Notes: generated by a model from the letters alone, not told the origin. Counted from the first letter of the stretch, positions 1 through 10,094 are shown. The stretch is 64,000 bases of DNA from Bordetella genomosp. 1 (GCF_002261335.1 NZ_NEVL01000004.1:248001-312000); one strand, 5' to 3'. Translations and numbers: made by a program.

Positions 1-197
1 GTGGCGCGCCAGACGGCCTGCGGACTGTGGGCATCCTTGGAGCCGAGCCGCAGCGACGCATGCGCCGCCTGGGCGTTGAGCTCCGGCACGATCTCATGGC
101 CGCCGGGCACCGGCAGCTCATCGGGACACAGCGGGGAAAAGCCTTTCTGGGCATCGACGTCGAACGACGCGACGCGATGGGCGGGGGGCAACAGCAT
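1..197 (-). CDS. Isochorismatase/nicotinamidase-like cysteine hydrolase, N-terminal part only
   Basis: The ATG lies at 197-195 on the minus strand and the frame stays open to the window edge, so about 65 N-terminal residues are visible. The sequence opens MLLPPAHRVASFDVDAQKGF, followed by a SKDAHSP segment. An early Asp in a hydrophobic strand followed by a K/S-D-x-H segment is the arrangement of isochorismatase-fold hydrolases such as nicotinamidase, in which the early Asp belongs to the catalytic triad. The catalytic Lys and Cys would lie outside the window. Nicotinamidase and a generic amide hydrolase are both possible. Hairpin-forming sequences lie just upstream at 272-301 and 301-319. 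Confidence 0.6.
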   Translation of the reverse strand, partial: MLLPPAHRVASFDVDAQKGFSPLCPDELPVPGGHEIVPELNAQAAHASLRLGSKDAHSPQAVWRA

Positions 198-346
198 GGC
201 AACCTCGAACGTGCGGCGCGCCTGGCGGTGACCCGGTCAAGCGGCGCCCGACCTGGGCATTGTCCCGCGCCCGCGTCGCATCGGCAAGTCGACGCGACGC
301 GGGCCGCTCGAGGCGGCCCGCCAACCCGTGCGCGCGCCGCGCCGGC

Positions 347-1474
347 TCAGTCGCGCGGCGGCGGCAGCGCCTCGGCGCGGCGCTGCGCCGCTGCCGTGTG
401 TTCGACCACCGGATCGCCGCTGCGGTCTTCCTGCGGCGGAGCGAACAGATCCCAGCACGCAACGAACAGCGCGGCCACCAGCGGGCCGATCACGAAGCCG
501 TTCAGGCCGAACAGCGCCATCCCGCCCAGCGTGGAGATCAGCACCACGTAGTCGGGCAGCTTGGTGTCCTTGCCCACCAGGATCGGGCGCAGCACGTTGT
601 CGACCATGCCGATCACCAGCACGCCGAACGCGATCAGCACCACGCCCTGCCAGACCGCGCCGGTCAGCAGGAAATAGATCGCCACCGGCGCCCAGATCAG
701 GCCAGCGCCCACCGCCGGCAAGAGCGAGAGGAACGCCATGATGACGGCCCACAGCAGGGCGCCCTGGATGCCGAGCACCCAGAAGATCACGCCGCCCAGC
801 GCGCCCTGCACCGCCGCCACGGCGATGTTGCCTTTGACGGTGGCGCGGATCACGGTGGTGAACTTGCGGAACAGGTGCTGCTTCTGGTGGGTTTCGAGCG
901 GCACCGCGCTGCGCAGGCGGCGCGACAGGTGCGCGCCGTCGCGCAGCAGGAAGAACAGCAGATAGAGCATCACGCCGAAGCCGATCAGGAACTGAAAGGT
1001 GTCCTGGCCGATGTTCACCAATTGCTGCGCCACGAACTGGCTGGCCTGCATCGCCCCGGCCGACAGCTTCTCTTGGATGCTGCCGAGGTCGGCGAGGTCG
1101 AAGCGCGCGAGCATGTCATGCACGGAGGCCGGCATGGCGTCCATGGCCTGCTGGAAGTAGGTGCCGAAGTTGAGGCTGCCCGACTTCATGCGCTGATAGA
1201 GGTTCGCGCCTTCCTGCACCAGCGAGCCGGTGATGGCGATCAGCGGGATGATCACCAGCAGCAACACCATCAGCAGGGTCAGGAACGCGGCCAGGTTGCG
1301 GCGCGTCGGCATGCGCGCGAGCAGGCGCCGGTGCACCGGCGCGAAGATGATGGCGAGGATGGTGCCCCAGAACACGGCGCCATAGAACGGCCACAGGATC
1401 CAGGCAAACGCGGCGGTGACCGCGATCAACAACGCCAGGAAGATCCGGCTGTGCAGCAAGGTGGGTTGGTTCAT
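347..1474 (-). CDS. AI-2E/PerM-family membrane transporter
   Basis: A 375-residue integral membrane protein of the AI-2E transporter (PerM/YdiK/TqsA) family. Two N-terminal hydrophobic segments around residues 10-45 are followed by a short basic loop (RRLLARMPTRR), further membrane spans and a long central soluble stretch (about residues 85-175). The hydrophobic C-terminal half contains the family-like GGMALFGLNGFVIGPLVAAL segment. The C-terminus is polar and Arg/Pro-rich. Family members export small molecules or act in Na+/H+ exchange, and the substrate cannot be told from sequence. The ATG at 1474 starts the membrane-anchored frame. A 69-bp gap separates it from the lipoprotein gene upstream on the same strand. 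Confidence 0.85.
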   Translation of the reverse strand: MNQPTLLHSRIFLALLIAVTAAFAWILWPFYGAVFWGTILAIIFAPVHRRLLARMPTRRNLAAFLTLLMVLLLVIIPLIAITGSLVQEGANLYQRMKSGSLNFGTYFQQAMDAMPASVHDMLARFDLADLGSIQEKLSAGAMQASQFVAQQLVNIGQDTFQFLIGFGVMLYLLFFLLRDGAHLSRRLRSAVPLETHQKQHLFRKFTTVIRATVKGNIAVAAVQGALGGVIFWVLGIQGALLWAVIMAFLSLLPAVGAGLIWAPVAIYFLLTGAVWQGVVLIAFGVLVIGMVDNVLRPILVGKDTKLPDYVVLISTLGGMALFGLNGFVIGPLVAALFVACWDLFAPPQEDRSGDPVVEHTAAAQRRAEALPPPRD

Positions 1475-1543
1475 GTCTGGATCCGGGAGCGGCGAACCGC
1501 GGTCGCGCCATTGTAGCCAAGCGGGGGGCCGGGATTGCGGCGA

Positions 1544-2254
1544 TCAGGGGGTGCACTCGGCCGGCGCCAACGCGCACCAGCGCGTACGCGCCTGGCCCAG
1601 CGCCTCCGAATGCAGGTTCAGCTCGACCAGGCGGGCGTTCAGGGCGTCGCGCACCGACGGGTCTCGCACCTGGGTGAGCGGGCCCTCGGAAGCGATCTCG
1701 CCCTGCCGCAGGGCGATGAAGTCGGCGGCCTGCAACGCGCTGGCGAGCGTGGGCTCGATGAGCGGCCAGAGCGGAGGCAGGGCCTGCGCCGGCCGTTCCA
1801 CCGCGGCCGCGAAGGCGGCGTCGTAGGCCGTCTTGAGGCCGGGCGCCTGGATCAGGTCGGCCCTCGCACGCCGCGCGTCGACCAGCGCCTTGGGCACGCT
1901 GGCCTGCACGCGGTGCAGCTCGGCGCGCAACGCCAACAGGCGGTCGCGCCGCGCCAGCAGGTCTTCCACCGTATGCACGCTCAGCAGTTGCGTGGCTTCG
2001 CCGCTCACGCGCAGCGCCTGCGTCATCTCGGTCTGGAACGCCTCGATCACGGCGTAGTGCCTGGCATAGCCGCCGATCGCCTCGCGCGTGTCGTCCGGCA
2101 TCGGCGGCGCCACCGCCCCCTGCATCGGCGCGACCCGGCCATCGAGCCAGTGGATGAAGGCCGCCCGCTGTTGCGGCTCGCGGTCGACGCATCCGGCCAG
2201 CGCCAGGGCGGCGAGCACGCACGCCGCCAGGCGCCACGGCGCGCGCCAACGCAT
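1544..2254 (-). CDS. DUF3053 (YiaF-like) lipoprotein
   Basis: A predicted lipoprotein of 236 residues when started at the ATG at 2254. The N-terminus MRWRAPWRLAACVLAALALAGC is a compact signal peptide ending in a lipobox LAGC. An upstream in-frame ATG at 2305 would add 17 residues and bury the signal, so it is not preferred. The mature part is alpha-helical and polar and resembles DUF3053 proteins (E. coli YiaF). No catalytic motif is visible and the function is unknown. It ends 69 bp before the AI-2E-type transporter on the same strand, so the two could be co-transcribed. Confidence 0.65.
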   Translation of the reverse strand: MRWRAPWRLAACVLAALALAGCVDREPQQRAAFIHWLDGRVAPMQGAVAPPMPDDTREAIGGYARHYAVIEAFQTEMTQALRVSGEATQLLSVHTVEDLLARRDRLLALRAELHRVQASVPKALVDARRARADLIQAPGLKTAYDAAFAAAVERPAQALPPLWPLIEPTLASALQAADFIALRQGEIASEGPLTQVRDPSVRDALNARLVELNLHSEALGQARTRWCALAPAECTP

Positions 2255-2419
2255 CGCAGACGTGCATTCGAAGATCGTTCGGGAACCGGCGAAACCCATG
2301 GGCATAGATCGTCAAGAAATAGGGGCTGCATCGAGATTACCGCAGCGTCGCGGCCGGCGTGCCCGCGCAAATACTTTATTGCCTCGGAAGCGCCCTGTGA
2401 CACGCCCCCGACAAAAGTC

Positions 2420-2448
2420 TTGACAAAACAAAGCCTTACCGTTAAGAT
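2420..2448 (+). promoter_or_regulatory. Near-consensus sigma-70 promoter
   Basis: TTGACA at 2420-2425 is separated by exactly 17 bp from TAAGAT at 2443-2448. The expected start of transcription is near 2455. The first candidate gene downstream on this strand is the 89-residue protein at 3138, so the transcript would have a leader of about 680 nt, or the promoter may drive a noncoding RNA. Confidence 0.6.
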
Positions 2449-2490
2449 GGCAATCTTGGCTTAAAAATTACGAGAAAAGCCAGCGTATTG

Positions 2491-2517
2491 GGCAAGACCC
2501 GGCAGGCAAGACCCGGC
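2491..2517 (+). repeat. Tandem 13-bp direct repeat early in the leader
   Basis: GGCAAGACCCGGC occurs at 2491-2503 and again at 2505-2517, a 14-bp period with one base between copies. It sits about 35-60 nt downstream of the predicted transcription start. Confidence 0.7.
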
Positions 2518-3137
2518 GCGGAACTAGCCCGCTGAGGCTACCCGGCATGAGCCCGAGCTGCCACGCCATCCCCGCCAAGCCAAGTTTTCCGGCGCATAAC
2601 CCGAAGCCCGACCCGGCAAGCCTCGCAAGAAGCCTGTCTGCCGCCCTCTCGTAGGCGCTCCGGCTTCATCTGCGGCATGTCTCTCGGAGCATGCCGGCAG
2701 CGAGCCGCGCGGCTCCTGCTTGCCCCAGGCATCACGACGCCGGCAAGCGGCCACCGCGCCATCCGATCCGCAGGCATGCCTGCCCGTTCGCCCCGCCCGG
2801 CCGATGCCTGGCAGAGCGACGACGTCCAAGGCGCGCACGTTGCGCGCCCTGCTCCCAATCCCGCGGACGCGGCCCCTTCCGGCCACGACGCACTCTCGCC
2901 CGACAGGTCCAACCCGCCCCGTCGGGCCCGATCCGCACGCGCCAGCCGCCAGGCTCGCGTCGGATCACCGGCCGACAGTCCCGTCACCCTGCGCGGACTG
3001 GCCCGTCAACGCTTCGACTCCCCCGACGCGTTGCGGCGGCCAACCACCGGCTCGTCCGGTCCCGCCACGGCGCCCGCCGTGCTGCGTGGACCGCCAGGCA
3101 CGGTTTCCACAACTAGAACTTGAACAAGGAAATCCTT

Positions 3138-3407
3138 ATGAATACGCAGTTCAACCTGAACAACCTGATCCGCCGTACCGATGAATCGAACCTCGACGGC
3201 AAGCCCATCAACGTGGGCGACGTGGTGTTGCTCAAGCTCGCCGATGGCCCCGCCATCCGTGCGGAAGTGATCTACAACGCGCCGTACAACGGCACCACGA
3301 CCTACACCACCGAACTGGTGCGTGCCGGTCGCAATGCCAAGGCCGAGCGCATCCGCTTTCGCCACGAGCACGTGCATCACATCGAATCGGTGCGCGTCGG
3401 CGCCTGA
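3138..3407 (+). CDS. Conserved-looking small protein of unknown function
   Basis: An 89-residue protein not recognised as a named family. The ATG at 3138 is chosen because AAGGA at 3126-3130 is a good ribosome binding site; an in-frame TTG at 3120 is upstream of that site. The N-terminus is polar and Asn-rich, and the middle (GDVVLLKLADGPAIRAEVIY) reads like a short SH3-like or KOW-like beta-barrel. The C-terminus is basic and His-rich (RFRHEHVHHIE). There is no signal peptide, membrane span or Cys. AAGG (3126-3129) and CCTT (3134-3137) could pair around the ribosome binding site. It follows an exceptionally long C-rich leader. The coding bias is convincing, the function unknown. Confidence 0.7.
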   Translation: MNTQFNLNNLIRRTDESNLDGKPINVGDVVLLKLADGPAIRAEVIYNAPYNGTTTYTTELVRAGRNAKAERIRFRHEHVHHIESVRVGA

Positions 3408-3543
3408 AACCCCGGCGGCCGCGAGGCGTGTCCGGGCCCGTCACCCTCGGTGCCGGCCGCCTGATCCGCCTCGCTCAGCCCCCATCCAGACCGGCATGCC
3501 TGCGTGATAAAGTGCGGCGATCCTCCGCCTCCCCCGTCACGCC

Positions 3544-4218
3544 ATGTCCGCCTCCGTCGTTCGCATCTGGGATCTGCCCACCCGCCTCTTTCACTGGGCG
3601 CTCGCCGCCTGTGTGATCGGCGCCCTGGTGACCGTGAAGCTGGGGGGCCTCTATATGGACTGGCACGTGCGGTTCGGGCTGGCCACCTTTGGCCTGATCC
3701 TGTTCCGCCTGATCTGGGGCATCATCGGCCCGCGCTACGCGCGCTTCGCGCAGTTCGTGCGCGGCCCGGGCGCCCTCATGCAGTATCTGCGCGGCAAGCG
3801 CTACGCAGGCCACAATCCGCTGGGCGCGCTCTCGGTGGTCGCCATGCTGCTGGTGCTGGGTTTCCAGGCCACGAGCGGCCTGTTCACCACCGATGACATC
3901 ATGATCCAGGGGCCGCTCTACGGCTACGCGAGCGAAGACACCGCCAGCCTGCTCACGCGCCTGCACAAGCAGAACGAATGGATCATCTACGGTCTGCTCG
4001 CGCTGCACCTGCTGGCCGTCGCGTGGTATGCGGTGGTGCGGCGCAAGCGCCTGGTGCGGGCCATGATCAACGGCGATGCGCCGGTGCACGAGTTGCCGGG
4101 CGATGCGCCTGCGGCCCGCGATGGCTGGGGCGTGCGCGTGACCGCCCTGCTGCTGGCGGGGGGCATCACCGGACTGGTGCTGTGGCTGCGCACGCTCGAG
4201 GTCGTGCCCGCCTACTGA
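3544..4218 (+). CDS. Cytochrome b561-like di-haem membrane protein
   Basis: A 224-residue membrane protein of the cytochrome b561/Ni-Fe hydrogenase b-subunit superfamily (PF01292-like). It opens with the typical VRIWDLPTRLFHW, whose His is a probable haem ligand. Four or five membrane spans follow: about residues 16-35, 40-58, 96-112, 142-162 and 198-215. A second His pair lies in LHLLAV near 159. These proteins pass electrons between quinones or c-type cytochromes and a partner. The convergent neighbour at 4293 is a c-type cytochrome, which fits an electron-transfer pair, although the two genes are convergent and not one operon. Confidence 0.85.
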   Translation: MSASVVRIWDLPTRLFHWALAACVIGALVTVKLGGLYMDWHVRFGLATFGLILFRLIWGIIGPRYARFAQFVRGPGALMQYLRGKRYAGHNPLGALSVVAMLLVLGFQATSGLFTTDDIMIQGPLYGYASEDTASLLTRLHKQNEWIIYGLLALHLLAVAWYAVVRRKRLVRAMINGDAPVHELPGDAPAARDGWGVRVTALLLAGGITGLVLWLRTLEVVPAY

Positions 4219-4237
4219 TACCGGGCGACGCCCAAAG

Positions 4238-4275
4238 ACAACGCCCCGGCTGCATCGCTGCAGCCGGGGCGTTGT
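4238..4275. terminator. Perfect 17-bp hairpin between convergent genes
   Basis: Arms 4238-4254 and 4259-4275 are perfectly complementary around a TCGC loop. It lies between the stop codons of the cytochrome b561-like gene and the cytochrome c gene. There is no long T-tract on either side, but position and symmetry suggest a bidirectional terminator. Confidence 0.75.
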
Positions 4276-4292
4276 GCCATGCGACGCGCCGC

Positions 4293-4748
4293 TTACTTCT
4301 TGCGGTAGGCGTCGTGACAGGCCTTACAGCTCGCGCCCACGTCGCCGAAGGCGGCGCGGACCTTGTCGAGATCCCCCGAATCGGCGGCCACCGACAGCTT
4401 GTCGACGTTGTCGATCAGGCGCTGTTGCTTAGCCTTGAAGTCGTCGGCGTTGCTCCAGATCTCGGGCTTGGCGTCGCCGCCTTCCGTGCCCGGGCCGAAC
4501 GCGGCCCACGGCAGGGCGGCCAGCGTCTTGAGCACCGCGACGTTCGCCTTGATCTGGGCGGCGTCGTACGGGGCCTGGCCACGCACCACCGGCTGCATGC
4601 GGCCGAAGTGCGAAGCGATCAGCTTGAATGCGGATTCGCGGTATTTGACGGCGTCTTCGGCCTTGGCAAACTGGGCATGGGCCGGCGCAACCATCAGCGG
4701 CGCCAGCGACGTACAGACGAGCGCGGCAATCGCGGACAACTTCTTCAT
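4293..4748 (-). CDS. Periplasmic cytochrome c' (c556-type)
   Basis: A 151-residue secreted c-type cytochrome. The N-terminus is a signal peptide ending near AHAQ (about residue 25). The single haem-binding motif CKACH is at residues 141-145, close to the C-terminus, as expected for the four-helix-bundle cytochrome c' family rather than class I cytochromes. The mature protein is helical (AEDAVKYRESAFKLIASHFG at its start). Such proteins bind NO or CO or shuttle electrons in the periplasm. It lies 69 bp downstream of purB on the same strand, with an inverted repeat in the gap (4778-4786 with 4802-4810), and faces the cytochrome b561-like gene. Confidence 0.9.
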   Translation of the reverse strand: MKKLSAIAALVCTSLAPLMVAPAHAQFAKAEDAVKYRESAFKLIASHFGRMQPVVRGQAPYDAAQIKANVAVLKTLAALPWAAFGPGTEGGDAKPEIWSNADDFKAKQQRLIDNVDKLSVAADSGDLDKVRAAFGDVGASCKACHDAYRKK

Positions 4749-4817
4749 GAGGCTCTCTCCTGGAACGGCAGTCGGTCACGCTGGCGGGCCCCCGCGGGCC
4801 GGCCAGCGTGGGCCTCA

Positions 4818-6305
<1,488 letters not shown>

Positions 6306-6341
6306 CTATACTGCGGCCGCTTTCGACTACGCCTCACAAAA

Positions 6342-6953
6342 ATGAAACTCATCGGCTCGCTGACCAGTCCCTACGTGCGCAAAGTTCGCGTCGTCATGGC
6401 GGAGAAAAAGCTGGATTACCAGCTTGAGCTCGAAAATGTCTGGTCGCCCGAAACGCAGATCCAGCAGTTCAATCCGCTGGGCAAGATTCCCTGCCTGGTG
6501 ATGGAAGACGGCGGCGCGCTGTTCGATTCGCGCGTCATCGTCGAATACCTCGACACGCTTTCGCCGGTGGCTCGCCTGATCCCGCAATCGGGCCGCGACC
6601 GCGCCGCGGTGAAGTGCTGGGAAGCCATCGCCGACGGCGTGCTCGACGCCGGCGTCACCATCGTGCAGGAGCGCAAGCGCCCCGAAAGCGAGCGCAGCGC
6701 CGCCTGGATCGAACGCCAGTACGGCAAGATCCGCGCCAGCCTCGACGCCATGGACAACAGCCTGGGCGACAACGTCCATTGCATGGGCGTGAACTACACG
6801 CTGGCCGACATCGCCGTGGGCTGCGCCCTGGGCTACCTCGACCTGCGCTTTGCCGACCTGCAATGGCGCGACGCCCAGCCCAACCTGACCCGCCTGTTCG
6901 ACAAGCTCAGCGCCCGCCAGTCGTTCATCGACACGGTGCCGCCCGCCGCCTGA
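6342..6953 (+). CDS. Glutathione S-transferase family protein
   Basis: A 203-residue cytosolic GST. The N-terminal thioredoxin-fold domain (about 1-78) begins MKLIGSLTSPYVRKVRV. It contains the cis-Pro segment GKIPCLV and the glutathione-contacting E/D-S motif (ALFDSRVIVEYLD). A helical C-terminal domain follows, with the N-capping motif YTLADIAVG near residues 150-158. These enzymes conjugate or reduce with glutathione, and the substrate is unknown. It is divergent from purB across 147 bp that include a TATACT box at 6307-6312 without a clear -35. A terminator follows directly. Confidence 0.9.
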   Translation: MKLIGSLTSPYVRKVRVVMAEKKLDYQLELENVWSPETQIQQFNPLGKIPCLVMEDGGALFDSRVIVEYLDTLSPVARLIPQSGRDRAAVKCWEAIADGVLDAGVTIVQERKRPESERSAAWIERQYGKIRASLDAMDNSLGDNVHCMGVNYTLADIAVGCALGYLDLRFADLQWRDAQPNLTRLFDKLSARQSFIDTVPPAA

Positions 6954-6984
6954 CCGGCGCCGCGCCAGACGCTGGCGCGACAAT

Positions 6985-7021
6985 GCCCCGGACCGCCCAA
7001 AAGGCGCGCCGGGGCTTTTTT
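6985..7021 (+). terminator. Terminator of the GST gene
   Basis: GCCCCGG (6985-6991) pairs with CCGGGGC (7009-7015), followed by six T at 7016-7021. Confidence 0.75.
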
Positions 7022-7043
7022 CTGGCCGCGCCGCGGCCCCATG

Positions 7044-7087
7044 AAAAACGCCCCGCCACGGTGCCCGCGCGGGGCCGTGGCGGGGCG
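7044..7087 (-). terminator. Terminator of the TauE/SafE-like gene
   Basis: A 13-bp perfect stem (7049-7061 with 7075-7087) is followed on the minus strand by five T (7048-7044). It lies 21 bp beyond the stop codon of the permease gene. Confidence 0.8.
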
Positions 7088-7108
7088 CGTGGGCCGGGCC
7101 CGCCACGC

Positions 7109-7924
7109 TCAGGCGAAGGCCTGCCAGGCCTTGAACAGCATGTAGGCGGACAGCCCGAACAGCAGGCAGGCGAACACGCGCTTGAGCGTGGCCACCGGCA
7201 GGCGGTGCGCCATGCGCGCGCCCATCGGCGCGGTCAGCACGCTGGTGCAGATCAGCGCCAGCAGCGCCGGCCAGTAGATGAAGCCCAGCATGCCGGGGCG
7301 GCTCGCGACCTCGTTCAGGCCGGAGATGATGTAGCCCACGCTGTTGGCCAGCGCGATCGGAAAGCCCAGCGCGGCCGAGGTCGAGACGGCGCTGTGCAGC
7401 GCCACGTTGCACCAGACCATGAACGGCACCGACAGGAAGCCGCCGCCCGCGCCCACCAGGCCCGACATGAAGCCGATGCCGGCGCCGGCCGCCGAGGTGC
7501 CGACGATGCCGGGCATCTGGCGCGTGGGCTTGGGCTTCTTGTTGCGCAGCATGCTCCAGCCGGAGTAGCCCACGAACAGCGCGAACACCAGCGACAGCCA
7601 GCCGGTGTTGAGCGCGGCGAACACCGCACCGCCCGAGATCAGGCCGCCCACGATGATGCCGGGCGCCATCGCGCCGACGATCTTCCAGTTGATCGTGCCC
7701 TTCTTCTGGTGCGCACGCACGCTGGACACGGAGGTGAAGAGGATCGAGGTCATGGAGGTGGCGATCGCCACGTGCACCACCAGTTCGGGCGGCATGCCCT
7801 GCCAGGTGAAGAGCATCGTGAGAAACGGCACCAGCAGCATGCCTCCCCCGATGCCCAGCAGCCCCGCCGCGAAACCCACCACGGCGCCCAGCGCCAACAG
7901 GCACACCACCAACGTTACGTCCAC
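7109..7924 (-). CDS. TauE/SafE (TSUP) family sulfite/anion permease
   Basis: A 271-residue membrane protein of the TSUP family with about eight spans. Both family repeats are visible: GFAAGLLGIGGGMLLVPFL near residues 13-31 and GFMSGLVGAGGGFLSVPF near residues 149-166. Relatives export sulfite, sulfoacetate or other organosulfur anions; the substrate here is not evident. GTG codons at 7927 and 7924 are both in frame after a GAGGGAG ribosome binding site. The second gives better spacing, so 7924 is used, with three bases of uncertainty. The mnmA terminator lies between this gene and mnmA, so it probably has its own promoter. Confidence 0.88.
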   Translation of the reverse strand: MDVTLVVCLLALGAVVGFAAGLLGIGGGMLLVPFLTMLFTWQGMPPELVVHVAIATSMTSILFTSVSSVRAHQKKGTINWKIVGAMAPGIIVGGLISGGAVFAALNTGWLSLVFALFVGYSGWSMLRNKKPKPTRQMPGIVGTSAAGAGIGFMSGLVGAGGGFLSVPFMVWCNVALHSAVSTSAALGFPIALANSVGYIISGLNEVASRPGMLGFIYWPALLALICTSVLTAPMGARMAHRLPVATLKRVFACLLFGLSAYMLFKAWQAFA

Positions 7925-7952
7925 CACACTCTCCCTCGATTTAGGTCTTATG

Positions 7953-7986
7953 AAAAATCGGGGCCTGCCATGACTGGCGGGCCCCG
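7953..7986 (-). terminator. Terminator of mnmA
   Basis: A 12-bp stem (7959-7970 with 7975-7986, one T-G wobble) around TGAC, followed on the minus strand by ATTTTTC (7958-7952). Confidence 0.75.
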
Positions 7987-8034
7987 TCGCAGCGCGCCCT
8001 CCCCCGAGGTCCGGCGCCGCTGATCCTGCTGCGT

Positions 8035-9150
8035 CTAGACGATGATGCCGCCGCCCAGACAAACCTCGCCATCGTAAAGCACCGCGGACTGTCCGGGTGT
8101 GACAGCCCATTGCGGCTGCGCGAACTGCAGCGAGAAACCGTCGCCCTCGGCGCCCGCCAGCGTGCAGGCCGCGTCGGCCTGACGATAGCGCGTCTTGGCG
8201 CCATAGCCGCGCGCCTCGGGCGCACGGCCCGCCACCCAGCTCACGTCCTGCGCCGTCAGGGCGTCGGACAGCAGCCACGGATGGTCGTGGCCCTGAACCA
8301 CGTAAAGCGTGTTGTTTTCGAGGTCTTTGCGCGCCGAGTACCAGGCGTCGGCCGTGCCGTCGTCGCGCTGGCGGCCCTTCACGCCGCCGATGCCCAGGCC
8401 CTTGCGCTGCCCCAGCGTGTAGAACGAGAGGCCATGATGCGTGCCCACGCGCTTGCCTTCCGGCGTGAGGATGGGCCCCGGCGCGGTCGGCAGATAGCGG
8501 TTGAGGAACTCGCGGAAAGGACGCTCGCCGATGAAGCAGATGCCGGTGGAATCCTTCTTGGCCGCGTTGTGCAGGCCGATCTCGTGCGCGATGCGGCGCA
8601 CCTCGGTCTTGTGCAGCTCGCCCAGCGGAAACAGCGTGCGCGACAGCTGCGCCTGGTTCAGGCGATGCAGGAAGTAGCTCTGGTCCTTGGAGGCGTCGAG
8701 CGCCTTGAGCAGCTGATGCTCGGTGCCGCCGGGGCCCTCGACCGCGCGCACGCGCGCGTAGTGCCCGGTGGCGATGTGCTCGGCGCCCAGCGCCATGGCG
8801 TGGTCGAGAAAGGCCTTGAACTTGATCTCGGCGTTGCACAGCACGTCGGGATTGGGCGTGCGACCCGCGGAGTACTCGCGCAGGAAATCCGCGAACACGC
8901 GATCCTTGTATTCGGCGGCGAAATTGACGTACTCGAACTCCACGCCGACCAAGTCGGCGACGCTGGCCGCATCGAGCAGATCCTGGCGGGTGGAACAGTA
9001 TTCGGAGTCGTCGTCGTCTTCCCAGTTCTTCATGAACAGGCCGACGACCTCATAGCCCTGTTGCTTGAGGAGCCAGGCCGTGACCGACGAATCGACCCCG
9101 CCCGACATCCCGACCACGACACGGCCTTTCTTGGTGGAGGTATGCAGCAT
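8035..9150 (-). CDS. mnmA: tRNA-specific 2-thiouridylase
   Basis: MnmA (TrmU), 371 residues, makes 2-thiouridine at wobble position 34 of Lys, Glu and Gln tRNAs using sulfur relayed from IscS. The ATP pyrophosphatase P-loop [12 protein letters not shown] spans residues 11-22. The two catalytic cysteines are Cys105 (in [10 protein letters not shown]) and Cys205 (in [10 protein letters not shown]), at the spacing seen in E. coli. The C-terminal beta-barrel region ends GGGIIV. The LysR-type gene ends 7 bp upstream on the same strand, so read-through into mnmA is possible. Confidence 0.97.
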   Translation of the reverse strand: MLHTSTKKGRVVVGMSGGVDSSVTAWLLKQQGYEVVGLFMKNWEDDDDSEYCSTRQDLLDAASVADLVGVEFEYVNFAAEYKDRVFADFLREYSAGRTPNPDVLCNAEIKFKAFLDHAMALGAEHIATGHYARVRAVEGPGGTEHQLLKALDASKDQSYFLHRLNQAQLSRTLFPLGELHKTEVRRIAHEIGLHNAAKKDSTGICFIGERPFREFLNRYLPTAPGPILTPEGKRVGTHHGLSFYTLGQRKGLGIGGVKGRQRDDGTADAWYSARKDLENNTLYVVQGHDHPWLLSDALTAQDVSWVAGRAPEARGYGAKTRYRQADAACTLAGAEGDGFSLQFAQPQWAVTPGQSAVLYDGEVCLGGGIIV

Positions 9151-9157
9151 GATGACG

Positions 9158-10081
9158 CTATTTTAGTGCGGCCGCGGCGGCCTCGGGCACGGGCTCGGCC
9201 GCGCGCGAGACTTCCATCAGCCAGGCGCGGAAGGCCTGCAGGGTGGGCAGGTTGGCCTTCTGCTCCGGATAACAGAGGTAATAGCCCTGGCGGGCCCGGA
9301 TCGGCAGCTGGATCGGCACCACCAGCTTGCCGTCGCGCAGCTCGTCTTCGATCAGGCAGCGCGGGATCAGCGCGATGCCGAAGCCAGCGGCGGCCGCCTG
9401 CGACAGCAGCGAATACTGGTCGAAGCGCGCGCCCTCGAGGCTGCGGCGCGTGTCGCAGCCGGCCTGCTCGAACCACTCGAACCAGCCTTCCAGCGCCGAG
9501 GTGTGGTGCAGCAGCGGATAGCGCAGCAGATCCGCGGCCTCGGCACAGCCGCTGCCGACCAGCCGCGGGCTGCAGACCGGCAGGATCTCGCGGCCCACGA
9601 TGTAGTCGGCGCCGCTGCCTGGCCAGATGCCTTCGCCGAAACGCACGGCCGCGTCGAGCTCGGGCGTGGAGAAATCATAGCCCTGGCGGTGCGGCAGGAA
9701 TTCCACATGGATGTCGGGCCGCAGCCGGTTGAAGGCCGTGAGCCGCGGAATCAGCCAGCGCGCGCCGAAGGTGGGCATGGCCGTGAGATGCAGCGTGCCG
9801 CCGCGGCCCTGGTGCGCGATCAGTTCGACCGTGGCGGCCTCGATCTGCGACAGCCCGGCCTGCACCTTCTTCAGGTAGCTGCGGCCAGCCTCGGTGAGGA
9901 CGAGGCCTTGCCTGATCCGCAGGAATAGCTCGACCCCGACGAACTCTTCCAAATGTTTCACTTGTTTGCTGACGGCGCCCTGCGTCACGCAGAGCTCCTG
10001 GGCCGCGCGGGTAAAACTGCTATGTCTGGCAGCCACTTCGAAGGCCTGCAGATCGGTCAGCGATGGACAGAAACGGCGCAT
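9158..10081 (-). CDS. LysR-family regulator (GcvA-like)
   Basis: A 307-residue LysR-type regulator. The N-terminal winged helix-turn-helix (about residues 7-65) contains [23 protein letters not shown]. The C-terminal effector-binding domain (about 90-295) has the GcvA-like pattern ([26 protein letters not shown]). The ATG at 10081 is preferred; an in-frame TTG at 10090 would add three residues. It is divergent from a Bug-type binding protein, and a dyad with ends GCCAGAT/ATCTGGC lies just upstream of its own start. Control of itself and of the divergent gene is a reasonable inference. Confidence 0.9.
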   Translation of the reverse strand: MRRFCPSLTDLQAFEVAARHSSFTRAAQELCVTQGAVSKQVKHLEEFVGVELFLRIRQGLVLTEAGRSYLKKVQAGLSQIEAATVELIAHQGRGGTLHLTAMPTFGARWLIPRLTAFNRLRPDIHVEFLPHRQGYDFSTPELDAAVRFGEGIWPGSGADYIVGREILPVCSPRLVGSGCAEAADLLRYPLLHHTSALEGWFEWFEQAGCDTRRSLEGARFDQYSLLSQAAAAGFGIALIPRCLIEDELRDGKLVVPIQLPIRARQGYYLCYPEQKANLPTLQAFRAWLMEVSRAAEPVPEAAAAALK

Positions 10082-10094
10082 ACTTCGCAATACG

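Larger units (their letters stand above)
2255..3137. other. Long gene-poor region with a strong promoter and a C-rich leader
   Basis: No convincing gene lies in this 880-bp stretch. The first 150 bp are AT-richer and hold a near-consensus sigma-70 promoter at 2420-2448. After a 13-bp direct repeat (2491-2517), the plus strand becomes C-rich and relatively G-poor for about 600 bp up to the orphan gene at 3138. Open frames here overlap on both strands and have the Arg/Pro/Ala/Ser composition typical of GC-rich noncoding DNA. A C-rich, poorly translated leader is the usual form of Rho-utilisation sequence; that role is inference. Confidence 0.55.

Noticed and set aside
260-1516. 418-codon plus-strand frame opposite the AI-2E-type gene
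   Set aside because: Arg/His/Gln-rich noise mirroring a clear membrane protein on the other strand; no domain and no ribosome binding site.
2524-3184. Several overlapping 75-155-codon frames on both strands in the long leader
   Set aside because: Low-complexity Arg/Pro/Ala composition and mutual overlap; consistent with C-rich noncoding sequence.
4778-4810. Terminator between purB and the cytochrome c' gene
   Set aside because: A 9-bp stem exists but no T-tract follows on the minus strand; left as an inverted repeat of unknown role.
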